Of a stretch of DNA of 64,000 nt, positions 25,046-34,492 are shown piece after piece. How positions within the stretch are numbered: position 1 is the stretch's first letter; every line of letters begins with the position of its first letter. Location: contig CADARP010000002.1 in NCBI GenBank assembly GCA_902790325.1, positions 1 through 64,000 of the forward strand, written 5' to 3'. Position numbers and translations under genes: made by a program. The DNA comes from Oscillospiraceae bacterium. GTDB taxonomy: Bacteria > Bacillota > Clostridia > Oscillospirales > Acutalibacteraceae. The notes beneath the pieces are model-generated. The model did not search any database. It saw nothing but the letters and a program-made list of their open reading frames with translations, and had not been told where the DNA came from.

Positions 25046-25083
25046 AATCAGATGATGAATGAGCGCTCATCCATCATCTGATT
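25046..25083 (+). promoter_or_regulatory. Long hairpin between pilin and second sortase genes
   Basis: Arms AATCAGATGATG (25046-25057) and CATCATCTGATT (25072-25083) are perfectly complementary, with a further ATGAGC/GCTCAT inside one A-C mismatch. It lies 32 bp after the pilin stop and lacks a T tract, so it is more likely a 3'-stabilising or processing hairpin than a full terminator. It may set the excess of pilin over the sortase. Confidence 0.65.
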
Positions 25084-25129
25084 CAGTGCGAATCAAACTC
25101 TTGATGACAGACGGAAGGAGAGAACAGCG

Positions 25130-25846
25130 ATGGGCAGAAAAATGATCGTATTCTGCGATAAATTATTCGACAGGATCGTGATTCTGGTATCGCTTCTCTT
25201 CTTCCTGGTCTGCATCTATGCAATGTACGACGCGGCTATGGTTTACTATAACGCGAACGACACAAGTGTTCTGAAATACAAACCCGACTTGTCCAATCCC
25301 GAAGTGCTGCGCGAAATATCCGAAGACGCCATCGCGTGGATCACAGTGGACAACACCCGGATCGACTATCCGGTCATGCAGGGCAAGGACAACCGCGAAT
25401 ACCTGAATAAAAACCCCTTTGGCAAGTATGCGCTGTCCGGCAGTATCTTCCTGGACAGCCGCAACAAAACCGATTTTTCCGACAGATATTCCATGCTGTA
25501 CGGACACCATATGGATTACGGCGCCATGTTCGGCGCGCTGGATGAATTCAAAAATAGAGAGTATTTCGATTCTCACCGGACAGGTCAGTTGATCACCGTG
25601 GGCGGAAAAGCGTACGACATCCGTTTCTTTGCCGCCGCCATGGTGCAGGCCACAGACGAGACCGTGTTCCGTCCGATGTACACGAGTCCCGAAAGTCTGC
25701 TGGAAAAACTGTCCGATTCCGCGATAATTTATGAAGCGCCGAAGCCAAAAGACGATCTGAAGCTGATCGCGCTTTCCACATGCCAGGACGCCGACACCAT
25801 CGACCGCATGGTCGTGTTCGGTGTGATGGAAGAGAAGAGTTCCTAA
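25130..25846 (+). CDS. Class B sortase (pilus-type), copy 2
   Basis: A 238-residue transpeptidase: membrane anchor at 15-32, [16 protein letters not shown], catalytic H126 in YGHHMD, C218 in LSTCQD and R226 in DRMVVFGVM. It is shorter than the first sortase, differs in the Cys-Arg spacing, and is the third gene of the pilin operon. Being next to the pilin and anchor genes makes it the better candidate for pilin polymerisation, by analogy with the class B SrtC of streptococcal FCT loci. Copy 1 may then anchor the fibre or a different substrate. Assignment of roles is inferred. Confidence 0.9.
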   Translation: MGRKMIVFCDKLFDRIVILVSLLFFLVCIYAMYDAAMVYYNANDTSVLKYKPDLSNPEVLREISEDAIAWITVDNTRIDYPVMQGKDNREYLNKNPFGKYALSGSIFLDSRNKTDFSDRYSMLYGHHMDYGAMFGALDEFKNREYFDSHRTGQLITVGGKAYDIRFFAAAMVQATDETVFRPMYTSPESLLEKLSDSAIIYEAPKPKDDLKLIALSTCQDADTIDRMVVFGVMEEKSS

Positions 25847-25859
25847 GGAGATTTATTAT

Positions 25860-26753
25860 TTGAAGCGCAAATGTCTTGCGGTAAGTTTCATCTTACTGTT
25901 TACGATTATGTTGCTCCGACTCGCCGGAATCGCGTTTGCGGCCGATGATGCCGCAGGCGCAGATATTCCTGTGACCATTGAAGGCGGCGGAACGGCATAT
26001 ATAATACCAGGCGTCAATTGTCCGCTGCCGGAGGAAGTATCTATACAGATCGGTAACGGCCGGACCGGACATTTTTATATCACATTCACCGAGGCGGGCA
26101 GATACTTCTATACGATCAAGGCCGGCTTTGCCGAACCCGACGGAGAACGACCGGCGGAAGAGGTTTTCCACCTGACCGTGACGGTCTATATGCGCGTGGA
26201 CGGTACATTGTACTCCGTTGCCGTCATCGACAGCAACCGTACACTGAACAAGACGGATGAAATCCGGTTCCAGAAAGTTCCGGAGGAATCCACAACGCAT
26301 CTGCCCGAGAACCCCGAGAACCCCGAGCCCACAAACCCCGACACCCCGGACGGCCCCTATATCCCCGGCACGCCCGATACACCCGGTACGCCCGGTACGC
26401 CCGGCACGCCCAATACACCCGGCACACCCGGTACACCCGGTACGCCGAACACACCCGGCACGCCGAACACACCCGGTACGCCGAACACACCCGGTACGCC
26501 GAACACACCCGGTACGCCGAACACGCCCGGTACGCCGAACACGCCCGGCACACCAGAAACACCCGGTACGCCAGAAACGCCCGGCACACCCGAAACACCC
26601 CGCATTCTCCGCATCTTCGGATCGCCGAAAACGGGCGACGAGTCTCATTTGACCCGTTATGTGCTGATCGCGATGACGTCCTCCGCCGGTTTGTTCTGTT
26701 TGGCGCTGCTGTATACGTTAAACACCAATAGACTGATTAAAGGACACACATGA
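25860..26753 (+). CDS. FctB-like minor pilin/anchor with PGTPNT-repeat stalk
   Basis: A 297-residue surface protein starting at TTG 25860 (AAGGAG 9 bp upstream; no ATG is available). Signal peptide, a single beta-sandwich N-terminal domain (about 27-140, [14 protein letters not shown] near the middle), a Pro-rich stalk of [12 protein letters not shown] repeats (about 168-246), and sorting signal SPKTG (255-259) followed by a hydrophobic helix and a weakly basic tail. Size and plan match minor pilins that anchor the fibre to the wall. The SPKTG differs from the IIPTG and LLPSG of the other two substrates, which suggests it uses a different sortase, possibly a housekeeping one. Confidence 0.82.
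   Translation: MKRKCLAVSFILLFTIMLLRLAGIAFAADDAAGADIPVTIEGGGTAYIIPGVNCPLPEEVSIQIGNGRTGHFYITFTEAGRYFYTIKAGFAEPDGERPAEEVFHLTVTVYMRVDGTLYSVAVIDSNRTLNKTDEIRFQKVPEESTTHLPENPENPEPTNPDTPDGPYIPGTPDTPGTPGTPGTPNTPGTPGTPGTPNTPGTPNTPGTPNTPGTPNTPGTPNTPGTPNTPGTPETPGTPETPGTPETPRILRIFGSPKTGDESHLTRYVLIAMTSSAGLFCLALLYTLNTNRLIKGHT
26359..26603 (+). repeat. Tandem DNA repeat encoding PGTPNT units
   Basis: About 18-bp units (CCCGGTACGCCGAACACA and variants) repeated roughly 13 times with C/T wobble differences. This is a coding repeat in the anchor gene and likely to vary in copy number between strains. Confidence 0.85.
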
Positions 26754-27337
26754 GGCTTCGAAGAGAAAAAACGGTTTCCGTTCCCGCAGAGAAACGATCG
26801 ACTGCCGAAGCTGCCGTGCGGAGAAAGAAATCGGTAAAGCGCGCATTCCACAGCGCGGCGAGAATACTCCTGCTTGCTTTCGCCGTTTCCCTGCTGGTCT
26901 GTTCTTTCCTTTTTCCGCTTATGCTGATCTCGGGAGACAGTATGGAGCCGGGACTGAATGACGGAGATCTCATTCTGCTGACAAAAACACACAAACTCAC
27001 CGCCGGTGATCTTGTGAGCTTCCATTGGAACGACAAGACGCTGCTCAAGCGCATCATTGCATGTGCGGGCGATTGGGTAATGATAGACAAATCGGGGAGA
27101 GTTTATGTAAACGGCATCCTTCTGAACGAGCCGTATGTATCGGAATTCAGCTTTGGCGAAAGCGATGTTTCGTATCCGCTTCAGGTGCCGGAAAACAGTT
27201 ATTTTGTGATGGGCGATGAGCGCGTTTCTTCGCTGGATTCGAGAAGTTCGCTCGTCGGATGTGTACATGACGATCAAGTGATCGGCAAGGGCATGGTACG
27301 TATATGGAAGAATCCGCGCACGGAAAAGCCCCGATGA
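26750..27337 (+). CDS. lepB: Signal peptidase I (active type), pilus-linked
   Basis: A 195-residue type I signal peptidase whose ATG overlaps the anchor stop (ATGA). A basic cytoplasmic head (1-35), a membrane helix (36-60), then GDSMEPGL with nucleophile S64, [11 protein letters not shown] with base K100, and the late box [12 protein letters not shown]. The dyad is intact, unlike the SipA-like protein upstream. It probably removes the signal peptides of the pilins and adhesin. Sixty to seventy bases separate it from the adhesin gene, with no terminator seen. Confidence 0.9.
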   Translation: MRLRREKTVSVPAEKRSTAEAAVRRKKSVKRAFHSAARILLLAFAVSLLVCSFLFPLMLISGDSMEPGLNDGDLILLTKTHKLTAGDLVSFHWNDKTLLKRIIACAGDWVMIDKSGRVYVNGILLNEPYVSEFSFGESDVSYPLQVPENSYFVMGDERVSSLDSRSSLVGCVHDDQVIGKGMVRIWKNPRTEKPR

Positions 27338-27408
27338 ATCATATTATGAAAAGGAAAAGCATGCGTTAAAGATAGAAGCGCAAATAACGTAAAGTGAGCA
27401 ACAGCCAA

Positions 27409-30400
27409 ATGGAAAGATCTTTATTCGCAAAACTGAATAAAGATAAAAAAAACCGGCAGAGAGCCATTCTGGTTCTGTGCCTGGTTTTGGTTTCTGCCGC
27501 GCTGTTTGTTTGTTGGCGGATGGGAACGATCGGCATCGCAATGACCGAAAGACCCTGCTGCGGCATCGAAGAACATACGCATGACAAGAACTGCATTGCC
27601 GATTGGGTGCTTATGTGCGAGAATCCCGATCATGTTCACACAGACGCGTGTTATAAAACCGTTTGGTCCTGCGGTCTGGAAGAGCACAGCCACACCGCGG
27701 AGTGCTTCCCCGATCCGACTCTGGACGTCGAATCGTCCGATGTGTGGGAGGCTTCTTTGCCCGAACTCTCCGGTTATCCCGTGTCGGATATTGTGCGGAT
27801 CGCAGAATCGCAGTTGGGCTATGCGGAAAGCAGACGCAACGTTGAATTTGCGGAGCCCGACGATGAGAATGATGAAGATGATGACAAAGATGTGATGTAC
27901 GGCTACACGCGGTACGGCGCATTCATCGACCAGCCGTATTGTGACAACTGGTCGGCCGCGTTCGCATCGTTCTGTCTGCATTATTCCGGATTGAAGGACG
28001 TCGATGCGCTGTGTGATGCGGCGTGCGATGAAATGCAGCGGCTTTGGGAAGACGCTGGCGCTTTCTCGCAGGCGGACGCGTATAATCCGCAGCCGGGCGA
28101 CCTGGTGTTTCTGGACCGTGACGCAGACGGCACAGCCGACGGTATCGGGATCGTGACTTTCGCCAATGCGGAGCAGATCACAGCGATCGAGGGCAACTCG
28201 AACGAAACGGTCGAGGAAACCGAGATTTTGCTTTCCGACGAAACGATTCTCGGATACGGCGTGCTGAATGTTGTCATAACGTCGAGCACGGCGTCCGACG
28301 AAGAAGAAGTAACCGACGTCACGGAAGTAACCGACGTCACGGAAGTAACCGACGTTACGGAAGTAACCGACGTCACGGAAAAAACCGACGAAGAAGAAAA
28401 AACCGACGTCAGCGGAAAAACCGACGTCAGCGGAAAAACCGACGTCGGCGGAAAAACCGACGTAGAAGAAAAAACAGACGTCGGCGGAGAAACCAACGTC
28501 GGCGGAAGAACCGATAACGATAACACGCCCGCAGTCAACGTCATGTCCGACGACAACGGCGCGTCCGACGACAACGGCACGTCCGATGTCTTCGAAACGC
28601 TTCCTGCGCATTTAGCCACTACATCGGGATCGTCGTGGATCGGCAGCAGCACGCGGAAGGCTTCGCCCAAAAAAGCGCGCGCTGTCAAATCTGCCGGGCC
28701 GCTCAAATCGGGAACGAGATCATCCACGGACATACCGCTGGATACCTATATTACCGGCGTCAGCGCAACGGGCACAACCAAGATCGACGACCATCATTAT
28801 CTGACGATGCTCGAACTTGCTTTCGACCTCGATCCGCAGATCGCGCTGGATGTAATCAATTCCGGACACAAATTCGTGTTTGAACTTCCGGAAGAGGTAA
28901 CCGTTCTTGATGAGCTCGTCGAAGGCGGTCCGTATTCTGCATACAAGCTCGACAGCTTCCCCCTTGAGCTGGCGTTCGAGTACAATTTCGTACCCAACGG
29001 CGACGGAACGTTCCGCGTGGAGATCCTTTTCGACGAGGATTACGTGCAGGATGCAGTCATAAGCGGAAGCGATTTTATTTTCAACGCATTGCGTTTCAGA
29101 TGCTACATCAATGTGGATGAAGGGGACACCGGAGACGGATTGGATATCACCTTTACCGACGACCAGCATCTGCATATCCCGCCCGATGAGATCAACGAAG
29201 ATTACGATATTTCTACGCAGAAAACGGGTTCATTCACCTCTGACGGCAAGCTGCGCTACGAGGTGACGGTAAGCTCCATCAACGGAACGCCGTCTACGGT
29301 GGAGCTTGCGGATACCTTTACGTATTCGGGTGAAGGAACGGTCAGTCCGCCGACGACCTTCTCGGTCGTGCAGCATCATGCGGACGGAACCATCGAAACG
29401 TTCAGCATTCCCGCGCAGGGGCATGTGACGTCCACGTCGCAAAATGTGTATGACATCGCGCTCAGCCTGCCGCAGCTCGACGATAATGAGTATTACACGC
29501 TGACTTATGACTATGCTGTGACCGGTCTGACGGCTGAGGACGCGGCTGTTTCGGCATACAACGCCATCGAAGCAACGTCAAGCGACGAGCATGAGTCGAC
29601 GTCCGATTCGACGGATTATTTCATTTACAATCAGCAGCGTAACAAGGTCGGCAAGGACGGTATCCCGTTCGGCGATTACATCCAGTGGCATATTTCCGTG
29701 AACGAGCGCGGCGGCGACATTGCCGGAAAAGTCATTTACGACGACAGTTTTGCCGATGAGCGCAACGAAACGATCAACGGCACAAACGGCATCGTCGTGC
29801 AAAAAGGCTGGGCGGACGCGACACCCGGCGTGGATTACGAGTTCGTGTACAACAACGACGGCAAGATCATCGGCGTACGTTTTCTGCCGGCGGACGGAAG
29901 TACACCCAACACCAATCTCTATCATATCACCTACTATACGTATCCCGACGTCGCCTACGGCGAAACCACAATCGTGCACAATGAGGCGGAATTTGACGGT
30001 GATACCGCTTCCTACGACGTGGTGATGACGGGCGGCGATATTGAGAAAACGGCGGACGACGAAGAAAGCATCGGCAACGACCTGCATACGATGGACTGGA
30101 CGGTCAGCGTCAACGTCCCGTTGGGCGGTATTCAGTCCGGGACGACGTTCACCGACACGCTAAGTCCCGTCGGACACACCATGACGCAGGCGCAGTACAA
30201 CGCGCTCGTAACGGCGCTTCAGACCGCATGGGGCAGCACACCCATTACCGTCGCGCCGGTCTATACCGCGGACAGCATCACCGGATATACCTTTACCGTC
30301 GGGACCGAAGGCGGCGGTTATCTGCTGGATGACGGATTGATGGATGTGATCACCTGGCAGTACCAAACCACCGGCGATATGGGCGGCAAAGTCAAGGAGA

Positions 30401-32052
30401 CTTTCACCAATACGATCACGGACGGTACAAAAACGCTTCCGGTAGGCAATACCATCAGTCCGCACGTCAAGAAACTGAATGCCAGAAAGATAAGCGACTG
30501 GCAAATGATTTTCACCGAGGATCCGACTACGCTCGCGTTCGACTATGAGGACGAGGACAAGATGTTCACCTGGGCGGTGGAGGTCACGCCGACGTCCGAT
30601 GTGATGCAGTACCGCGTGATCGACACGCTTCCGGAAGGCGTGGAGCTGATCGGTATCAAGGTGTACCCATCCCCTTTGACGATGTATAATTCCCGCATAA
30701 CCGATAACGTGGACAATAACCTGACGATTGCTGCCGACGGTACGATCTCCGGAGAACTCGGTTACCTTTGGCTGTACAAGACGTTTGCGTCCGGCTCTGT
30801 TACGACCGACGCCGACGGCAGGCAAGTGGTGGACGTCACACTGTCGCGGAACTCCACGGCTGCCGATCTGTTGGGCAAGCCGTTTAACGTGATCTATTAC
30901 TGTCAGCTTTCCGAGGACGCGTGGCCCACAAACGGAACGGTGCACCTTACGCTCGAAAACACGGTTGACGTCACCGCCGACGGCGTCGAATACGGCGAGG
31001 CGGAAAACGAGATCATCATCGACGCGACCAACACACAGGACGTGGTCGGAAAGACCGGCCATTGGGACAGAGAGACCCATCTGATCACCTATACGGTAGA
31101 TATCAACCCGGCTGCGGAAAACCTGCTTACAAGCAGCGGCGGAACAATCGATCCGGAATGGCTGATGTTTACGGATGTGCTGACCTATACGGCAAAACAG
31201 GGAACGGGTACCGGCGAGGCAGTCCTCAATCTGAATTCCGTGGTCCTCGAAAAGGAGGAAAACGGCGTCTGGACTACGCTGCCGAACACCCATTGGACGG
31301 CGTACACCGAGTCGGATTCCACCGATCCGAACGTAAAGCAGGCGTTCATCGAAATGAAAATCCCTGACAGCACGCATCTGCGCCTGACGTACAGCTATCA
31401 TGTCAACAGTTCCATGTCTGACGGTATTACGCTTGAGAACTCGGCGACGGTGGAAGGACACGGAGATGAATCCGGAGACAACAACACGCATATCGGCGTG
31501 GAGGACTTCCAGACGTCCGGTGAATCGAGCTTCAAGGAATACCGGCTCATCAAAATAGACCAGGAGAACGGAAGACCTCTGTCCGGCGCGGTGTTCACTG
31601 TCTATACATGGGATTCTCAAAACAGTGTCTGGTCCGTGACCGATAAATCCTATACAACAGATGAAGACGGTAAAATCATCATAAAAGCGACGGATAAATA
31701 TGCCAACGGAACGAACGTATACAGCAAGGACACCGCTTACTGCATTATGGAAACCACAGCGCCTGCCGGATATATTCTTCCGGACAATCCGCGTCCGTTC
31801 TATTTCTGGTTCAGCGAACATGAAACCGCGCCGCTTGACGGCCCGGACGACTTTATGCTCACGGCTGCCGACGTTTCCACGTCCAGTCACAGGATCGAAG
31901 CGGAAAACCAGTGCGCGCCCGAATACGTGACGGATACCGGTGTGTGGGGAATGAGACTGCTTCCTTCCGGCGTCGCCTTGGTTACCGCGGGCATCGGCAC
32001 ATCCCTGATCGTATGGAGGATCAAAAGGAAAAAATACAGAATAGCAGCGTAG
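27409..32052 (+). CDS. Giant pilus-tip adhesin with CHAP-like domain and Cna-B/SpaA end
   Basis: About 1547 residues from ATG 27409 (GTG 27394 is also possible; neither has a strong ribosome site). A basic N-terminus and signal-anchor (about 20-40) lead to three His/Cys motifs (EHTHDKNC, HVHTDACY, EHSHTAEC), likely metal or disulfide knots. Next is a CHAP-like cysteine-peptidase fold, where NWSAAFASFCL has Ser at the usual catalytic Cys, so it is probably a binding domain. A repeat of TDV/EVTDVT units (about 300-375) links to several large beta domains, then a Cna-B/SpaA-type domain (KIDQENGRPLSGAVFTVY, TTAPAGYILPDN). The C-terminus is LLPSG, helix, RIKRKK. It is expected at the pilus tip. 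Confidence 0.85.
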   Translation: MERSLFAKLNKDKKNRQRAILVLCLVLVSAALFVCWRMGTIGIAMTERPCCGIEEHTHDKNCIADWVLMCENPDHVHTDACYKTVWSCGLEEHSHTAECFPDPTLDVESSDVWEASLPELSGYPVSDIVRIAESQLGYAESRRNVEFAEPDDENDEDDDKDVMYGYTRYGAFIDQPYCDNWSAAFASFCLHYSGLKDVDALCDAACDEMQRLWEDAGAFSQADAYNPQPGDLVFLDRDADGTADGIGIVTFANAEQITAIEGNSNETVEETEILLSDETILGYGVLNVVITSSTASDEEEVTDVTEVTDVTEVTDVTEVTDVTEKTDEEEKTDVSGKTDVSGKTDVGGKTDVEEKTDVGGETNVGGRTDNDNTPAVNVMSDDNGASDDNGTSDVFETLPAHLATTSGSSWIGSSTRKASPKKARAVKSAGPLKSGTRSSTDIPLDTYITGVSATGTTKIDDHHYLTMLELAFDLDPQIALDVINSGHKFVFELPEEVTVLDELVEGGPYSAYKLDSFPLELAFEYNFVPNGDGTFRVEILFDEDYVQDAVISGSDFIFNALRFRCYINVDEGDTGDGLDITFTDDQHLHIPPDEINEDYDISTQKTGSFTSDGKLRYEVTVSSINGTPSTVELADTFTYSGEGTVSPPTTFSVVQHHADGTIETFSIPAQGHVTSTSQNVYDIALSLPQLDDNEYYTLTYDYAVTGLTAEDAAVSAYNAIEATSSDEHESTSDSTDYFIYNQQRNKVGKDGIPFGDYIQWHISVNERGGDIAGKVIYDDSFADERNETINGTNGIVVQKGWADATPGVDYEFVYNNDGKIIGVRFLPADGSTPNTNLYHITYYTYPDVAYGETTIVHNEAEFDGDTASYDVVMTGGDIEKTADDEESIGNDLHTMDWTVSVNVPLGGIQSGTTFTDTLSPVGHTMTQAQYNALVTALQTAWGSTPITVAPVYTADSITGYTFTVGTEGGGYLLDDGLMDVITWQYQTTGDMGGKVKETFTNTITDGTKTLPVGNTISPHVKKLNARKISDWQMIFTEDPTTLAFDYEDEDKMFTWAVEVTPTSDVMQYRVIDTLPEGVELIGIKVYPSPLTMYNSRITDNVDNNLTIAADGTISGELGYLWLYKTFASGSVTTDADGRQVVDVTLSRNSTAADLLGKPFNVIYYCQLSEDAWPTNGTVHLTLENTVDVTADGVEYGEAENEIIIDATNTQDVVGKTGHWDRETHLITYTVDINPAAENLLTSSGGTIDPEWLMFTDVLTYTAKQGTGTGEAVLNLNSVVLEKEENGVWTTLPNTHWTAYTESDSTDPNVKQAFIEMKIPDSTHLRLTYSYHVNSSMSDGITLENSATVEGHGDESGDNNTHIGVEDFQTSGESSFKEYRLIKIDQENGRPLSGAVFTVYTWDSQNSVWSVTDKSYTTDEDGKIIIKATDKYANGTNVYSKDTAYCIMETTAPAGYILPDNPRPFYFWFSEHETAPLDGPDDFMLTAADVSTSSHRIEAENQCAPEYVTDTGVWGMRLLPSGVALVTAGIGTSLIVWRIKRKKYRIAA
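28306..28506 (+). repeat. Tandem repeat in the adhesin linker
   Basis: Eighteen-bp units GAAGTAACCGACGTCACG repeated four times, then related AAAACCGACGTC units. They encode EVTDVT and KTDVxG repeats, a flexible acidic linker that can expand or contract. Confidence 0.8.
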
Positions 32053-32148
32053 CCGCAAAGAATGAAACAAGGATAAACTGTGCGGATCTTACCGACTGCT
32101 TTTCCGGGAAACAGCAGATAAAACCGACCCCTCGATTAAAAACAAATC

Positions 32149-32185
32149 AGCCGCCAAAGGAGTGAATCCGATGGCGGCTTTGATA
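32149..32185. terminator. Bidirectional terminator between the adhesin and the amidohydrolase
   Basis: AGCCGCCA (32149-32156) and TGGCGGCT (32172-32179) with a 15-nt loop. T-rich flanks occur on both sides (TTTGATATTT to the right; TTTGTTTTT on the minus strand to the left), serving the converging genes. Confidence 0.7.
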
Positions 32186-32201
32186 TTTCGGTGTGAAGTT
32201 T

Positions 32202-33356
32202 TCATCCGAAAACGAAGGAAGCGGCGTTTGGCGGTTCTTTTTCAAAATCGCGGATGACAGCCGTAAACAGATCGACGGCGTTCCCGAGGATCGCGTCGTT
32301 GAAATCATACGCCGCCGTGTGCAGCGGCGCGTATGCCTCTCCGGTGCCGATGTAGAACATCGCGCCGGGACATACGTGCAGATAATGCCCGAAATCCTCC
32401 GACGCCCGCCACATCGACGGCATTTCTATGGTCTGCAGCGCGAGCGAATCCGCGGCGCGCAGCACACGGTCGAGACACGCGGAATGATTGCGTGTTTGTG
32501 GAAACGCGTCGCACACGGCGTATTCCATGCCGACTCCAGACTCCCCGGCCAGCGCTTCGGCGCGGGACAGCAGGTCGCGCTCAAGCTGTTTTAATCGCAC
32601 CTCGGAATTGCTGCGCAGGGTCAGACAGATTTCACCTTCCCCCGGGGAGATGCCGAAATCACCGCTGCCGAGCGTCAGTCCCGCAACCGTGCACAGAAGC
32701 AGATCGTCGTCCCGCGTCTGTGTATATGCCTGCGCGGCAAGCGCCAGAGCGGCGAGCGCAGCGACCGGACTGCGGCCGGACTCCGGCGCGGCGGCATGTG
32801 CGGTTTTGCCTGTCATACGGATACGAAGTCCTTCGGAAGCGGGCTGCGTCAGACCGCGGCGGTACACGACGCTGCCCTGCGGAAAACCCCCGAGATTGTG
32901 AAACGCATAGATTTCCGAGATCCCGCGCTCTTGCAGCAGCGTCCGGCAGATGGATGCGCCCCGGCCGGTTTCCTCGGCGGGCTGGAACAGCAGACAGACA
33001 GTCGCCTGCGGCGGCGTATCGTCCAGTTCGAGCGCTGCCCCGCACAATGCGGCACAGTGCCCGTCGTGGCCGCATTTGTGCGAAACGCCGTCCTGCCGCG
33101 AGGCGTAAGGCAGGGAGAGCGATTCCGCGATCGGCAGCGCGTCCATGTCTGCGCGCAGCGCGATCGTCTTTTTTCCGGGAACGCCGGGCTTGACCGCATA
33201 AAACCATCCCTCACGCTGTACGACATTGAGCGCGGTATGCGTCCGCAAAAAGTCTGTCAGGACCCGCATCGTCTGTGTCTCGTGCATGGACAGTTCGGCA
33301 CATGCGTGCAGTTCGTGCCGCAGCGCGACGATTTCGGAAAGATGTGCTTCGTTCAA
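32202..33356 (-). CDS. M20D amidohydrolase/aminoacylase
   Basis: A 384-residue cytosolic metallohydrolase starting at TTG 33356 (AAGGAG 10 bp upstream). Peptidase family M20 motifs: RADMDALPI, SHKCGHDGH with metal-binding His, PAEETGRGA with catalytic Glu and a metal ligand, and a later SEDFGHYLH. It resembles N-acyl-L-amino-acid and hippurate amidohydrolases, releasing amino acids from N-acyl derivatives. Only two metal sites and the dimerisation domain are expected. It is followed on the same strand by nothing and preceded by a metallo-beta-lactamase-fold gene (25 bp), forming a two-gene unit. Substrate unknown. Confidence 0.88.
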   Translation of the reverse strand: MNEAHLSEIVALRHELHACAELSMHETQTMRVLTDFLRTHTALNVVQREGWFYAVKPGVPGKKTIALRADMDALPIAESLSLPYASRQDGVSHKCGHDGHCAALCGAALELDDTPPQATVCLLFQPAEETGRGASICRTLLQERGISEIYAFHNLGGFPQGSVVYRRGLTQPASEGLRIRMTGKTAHAAAPESGRSPVAALAALALAAQAYTQTRDDDLLLCTVAGLTLGSGDFGISPGEGEICLTLRSNSEVRLKQLERDLLSRAEALAGESGVGMEYAVCDAFPQTRNHSACLDRVLRAADSLALQTIEMPSMWRASEDFGHYLHVCPGAMFYIGTGEAYAPLHTAAYDFNDAILGNAVDLFTAVIRDFEKEPPNAASFVFG

Positions 33357-33381
33357 TTTGTTCGCGCTCCTTATGCTCCCG

Positions 33382-34110
33382 TTAAACAGTCACTTCCATT
33401 CCGTCAAAAGCTGCGCCGTACCGGTACGGATGCGGCGCGGCAAGCTGACGGGACAACGCTTCCGCCCAGCGCTTGTCGTAGATATGCGTGTGCAGAATCC
33501 GCTTTGCTTTCGTTTTGTCGAAAAACGGAATACAATCATCCGGCGAAAAATGCGCGGCCTCGCACACAAGCAGATCCAGGTCCATATCAAACGCGATCTG
33601 CGGAAAATCTACCGACGGACGGCAAAGATCGCCGGTCAGCAAAACTTTCTTTCCTTCCGCTTCGATCAAAAAGGCGTACGCGTTTTCGCAGTGTTTGGTC
33701 CGGATCGCCGTTACCCGCAGGTTTTCGTCCGCATACGCAGCGCCCTCGCGGAACGTGTCGATGCGCAGATCTTCCCGCAGCGGTTTGCCTTCCATCGTTG
33801 CCGTGATCCACGCGCGCAGAGGCGGAATCAGCCGCTCATCCGGAAGCAGGATCAACGGATCGGCGGCTTTAAAATACCAGTTTACCAAATCCACAAAAGA
33901 AATCAGTCCGTCTGTGTGATCTCCGTGCGGATGGGAGCAGATCGCGAGCCGGACGTTTTCGACGGCGATGCTGCGCTTTCGCAGATCTTCTATGACCTGC
34001 GTGCCCATGTCGAACAGATAATAGCTTGCGTTGACTTCCACAATACAGGAAGAACAGCGTCGGTCTGATTCCGGCACACCGTGCGAAGTGCCGACAAAAT
34101 ACAGTTTCAT
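33382..34110 (-). CDS. Metallo-beta-lactamase-fold hydrolase (RNase Z-like subfamily)
   Basis: A 242-residue protein from ATG 34110 with AAGGAG 6 bp upstream; longer frames upstream are non-coding. Motif LAICSHPHGDHTDGL holds the HxHxDH metal site; LLTGDLCRP gives the bridging Asp; ILHTHIYDK the final His. The overall layout resembles phosphodiesterase and RNase Z-like members, but the N-terminal SHGVPESDRRCSS region is distinct and no tRNA-binding exosite was seen. Cytosolic. It lies upstream of the amidohydrolase gene, so a catabolic partnership is possible. Confidence 0.78.
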   Translation of the reverse strand: MKLYFVGTSHGVPESDRRCSSCIVEVNASYYLFDMGTQVIEDLRKRSIAVENVRLAICSHPHGDHTDGLISFVDLVNWYFKAADPLILLPDERLIPPLRAWITATMEGKPLREDLRIDTFREGAAYADENLRVTAIRTKHCENAYAFLIEAEGKKVLLTGDLCRPSVDFPQIAFDMDLDLLVCEAAHFSPDDCIPFFDKTKAKRILHTHIYDKRWAEALSRQLAAPHPYRYGAAFDGMEVTV

Positions 34111-34492
34111 TTTCTTCTCCTTGACAAACTGAATAATCAACGGAAACCGTGTGTCCGTGCTTTCGGGAACAGAATCCCGTTTTATCGCAAAAACTAAAGA
34201 ACCGTCGACGCATACAGTATACAGCATTAACAGACGATTTTCAATCGTTTCCGCTGGATCGTGCAAAAGCCGGAAAGACTGCACGGGCAGCGAGCCGTCG
34301 GAAAGGCGCAGAAACGAAAAAAAGGATTCCCAACACGGCTGTGTTGTGGTATACTGTATAAAACATCGGCAGCGATTCCCGCCGCAGGAAGAGAAAAAAC
34401 GAATAAGGCGAAAGCGGTCTTTTCTGCCGGACGTTCGGAAAGCCCGTGAACGAGCGCTGCGATCATAAAGTAAAATCGGGAGATGGATAAGT

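Noticed and set aside
26359..26603. CRISPR-like spacing of short repeats
   Set aside because: Units are contiguous, in frame and encode PGTPNT; no unique spacers.
30160..32070. Long antisense frame over the adhesin (636 codons)
   Set aside because: It lies fully opposite a well-supported adhesin, has no ribosome site and shows no recognisable domains; typical shadow frame of a GC-rich gene.
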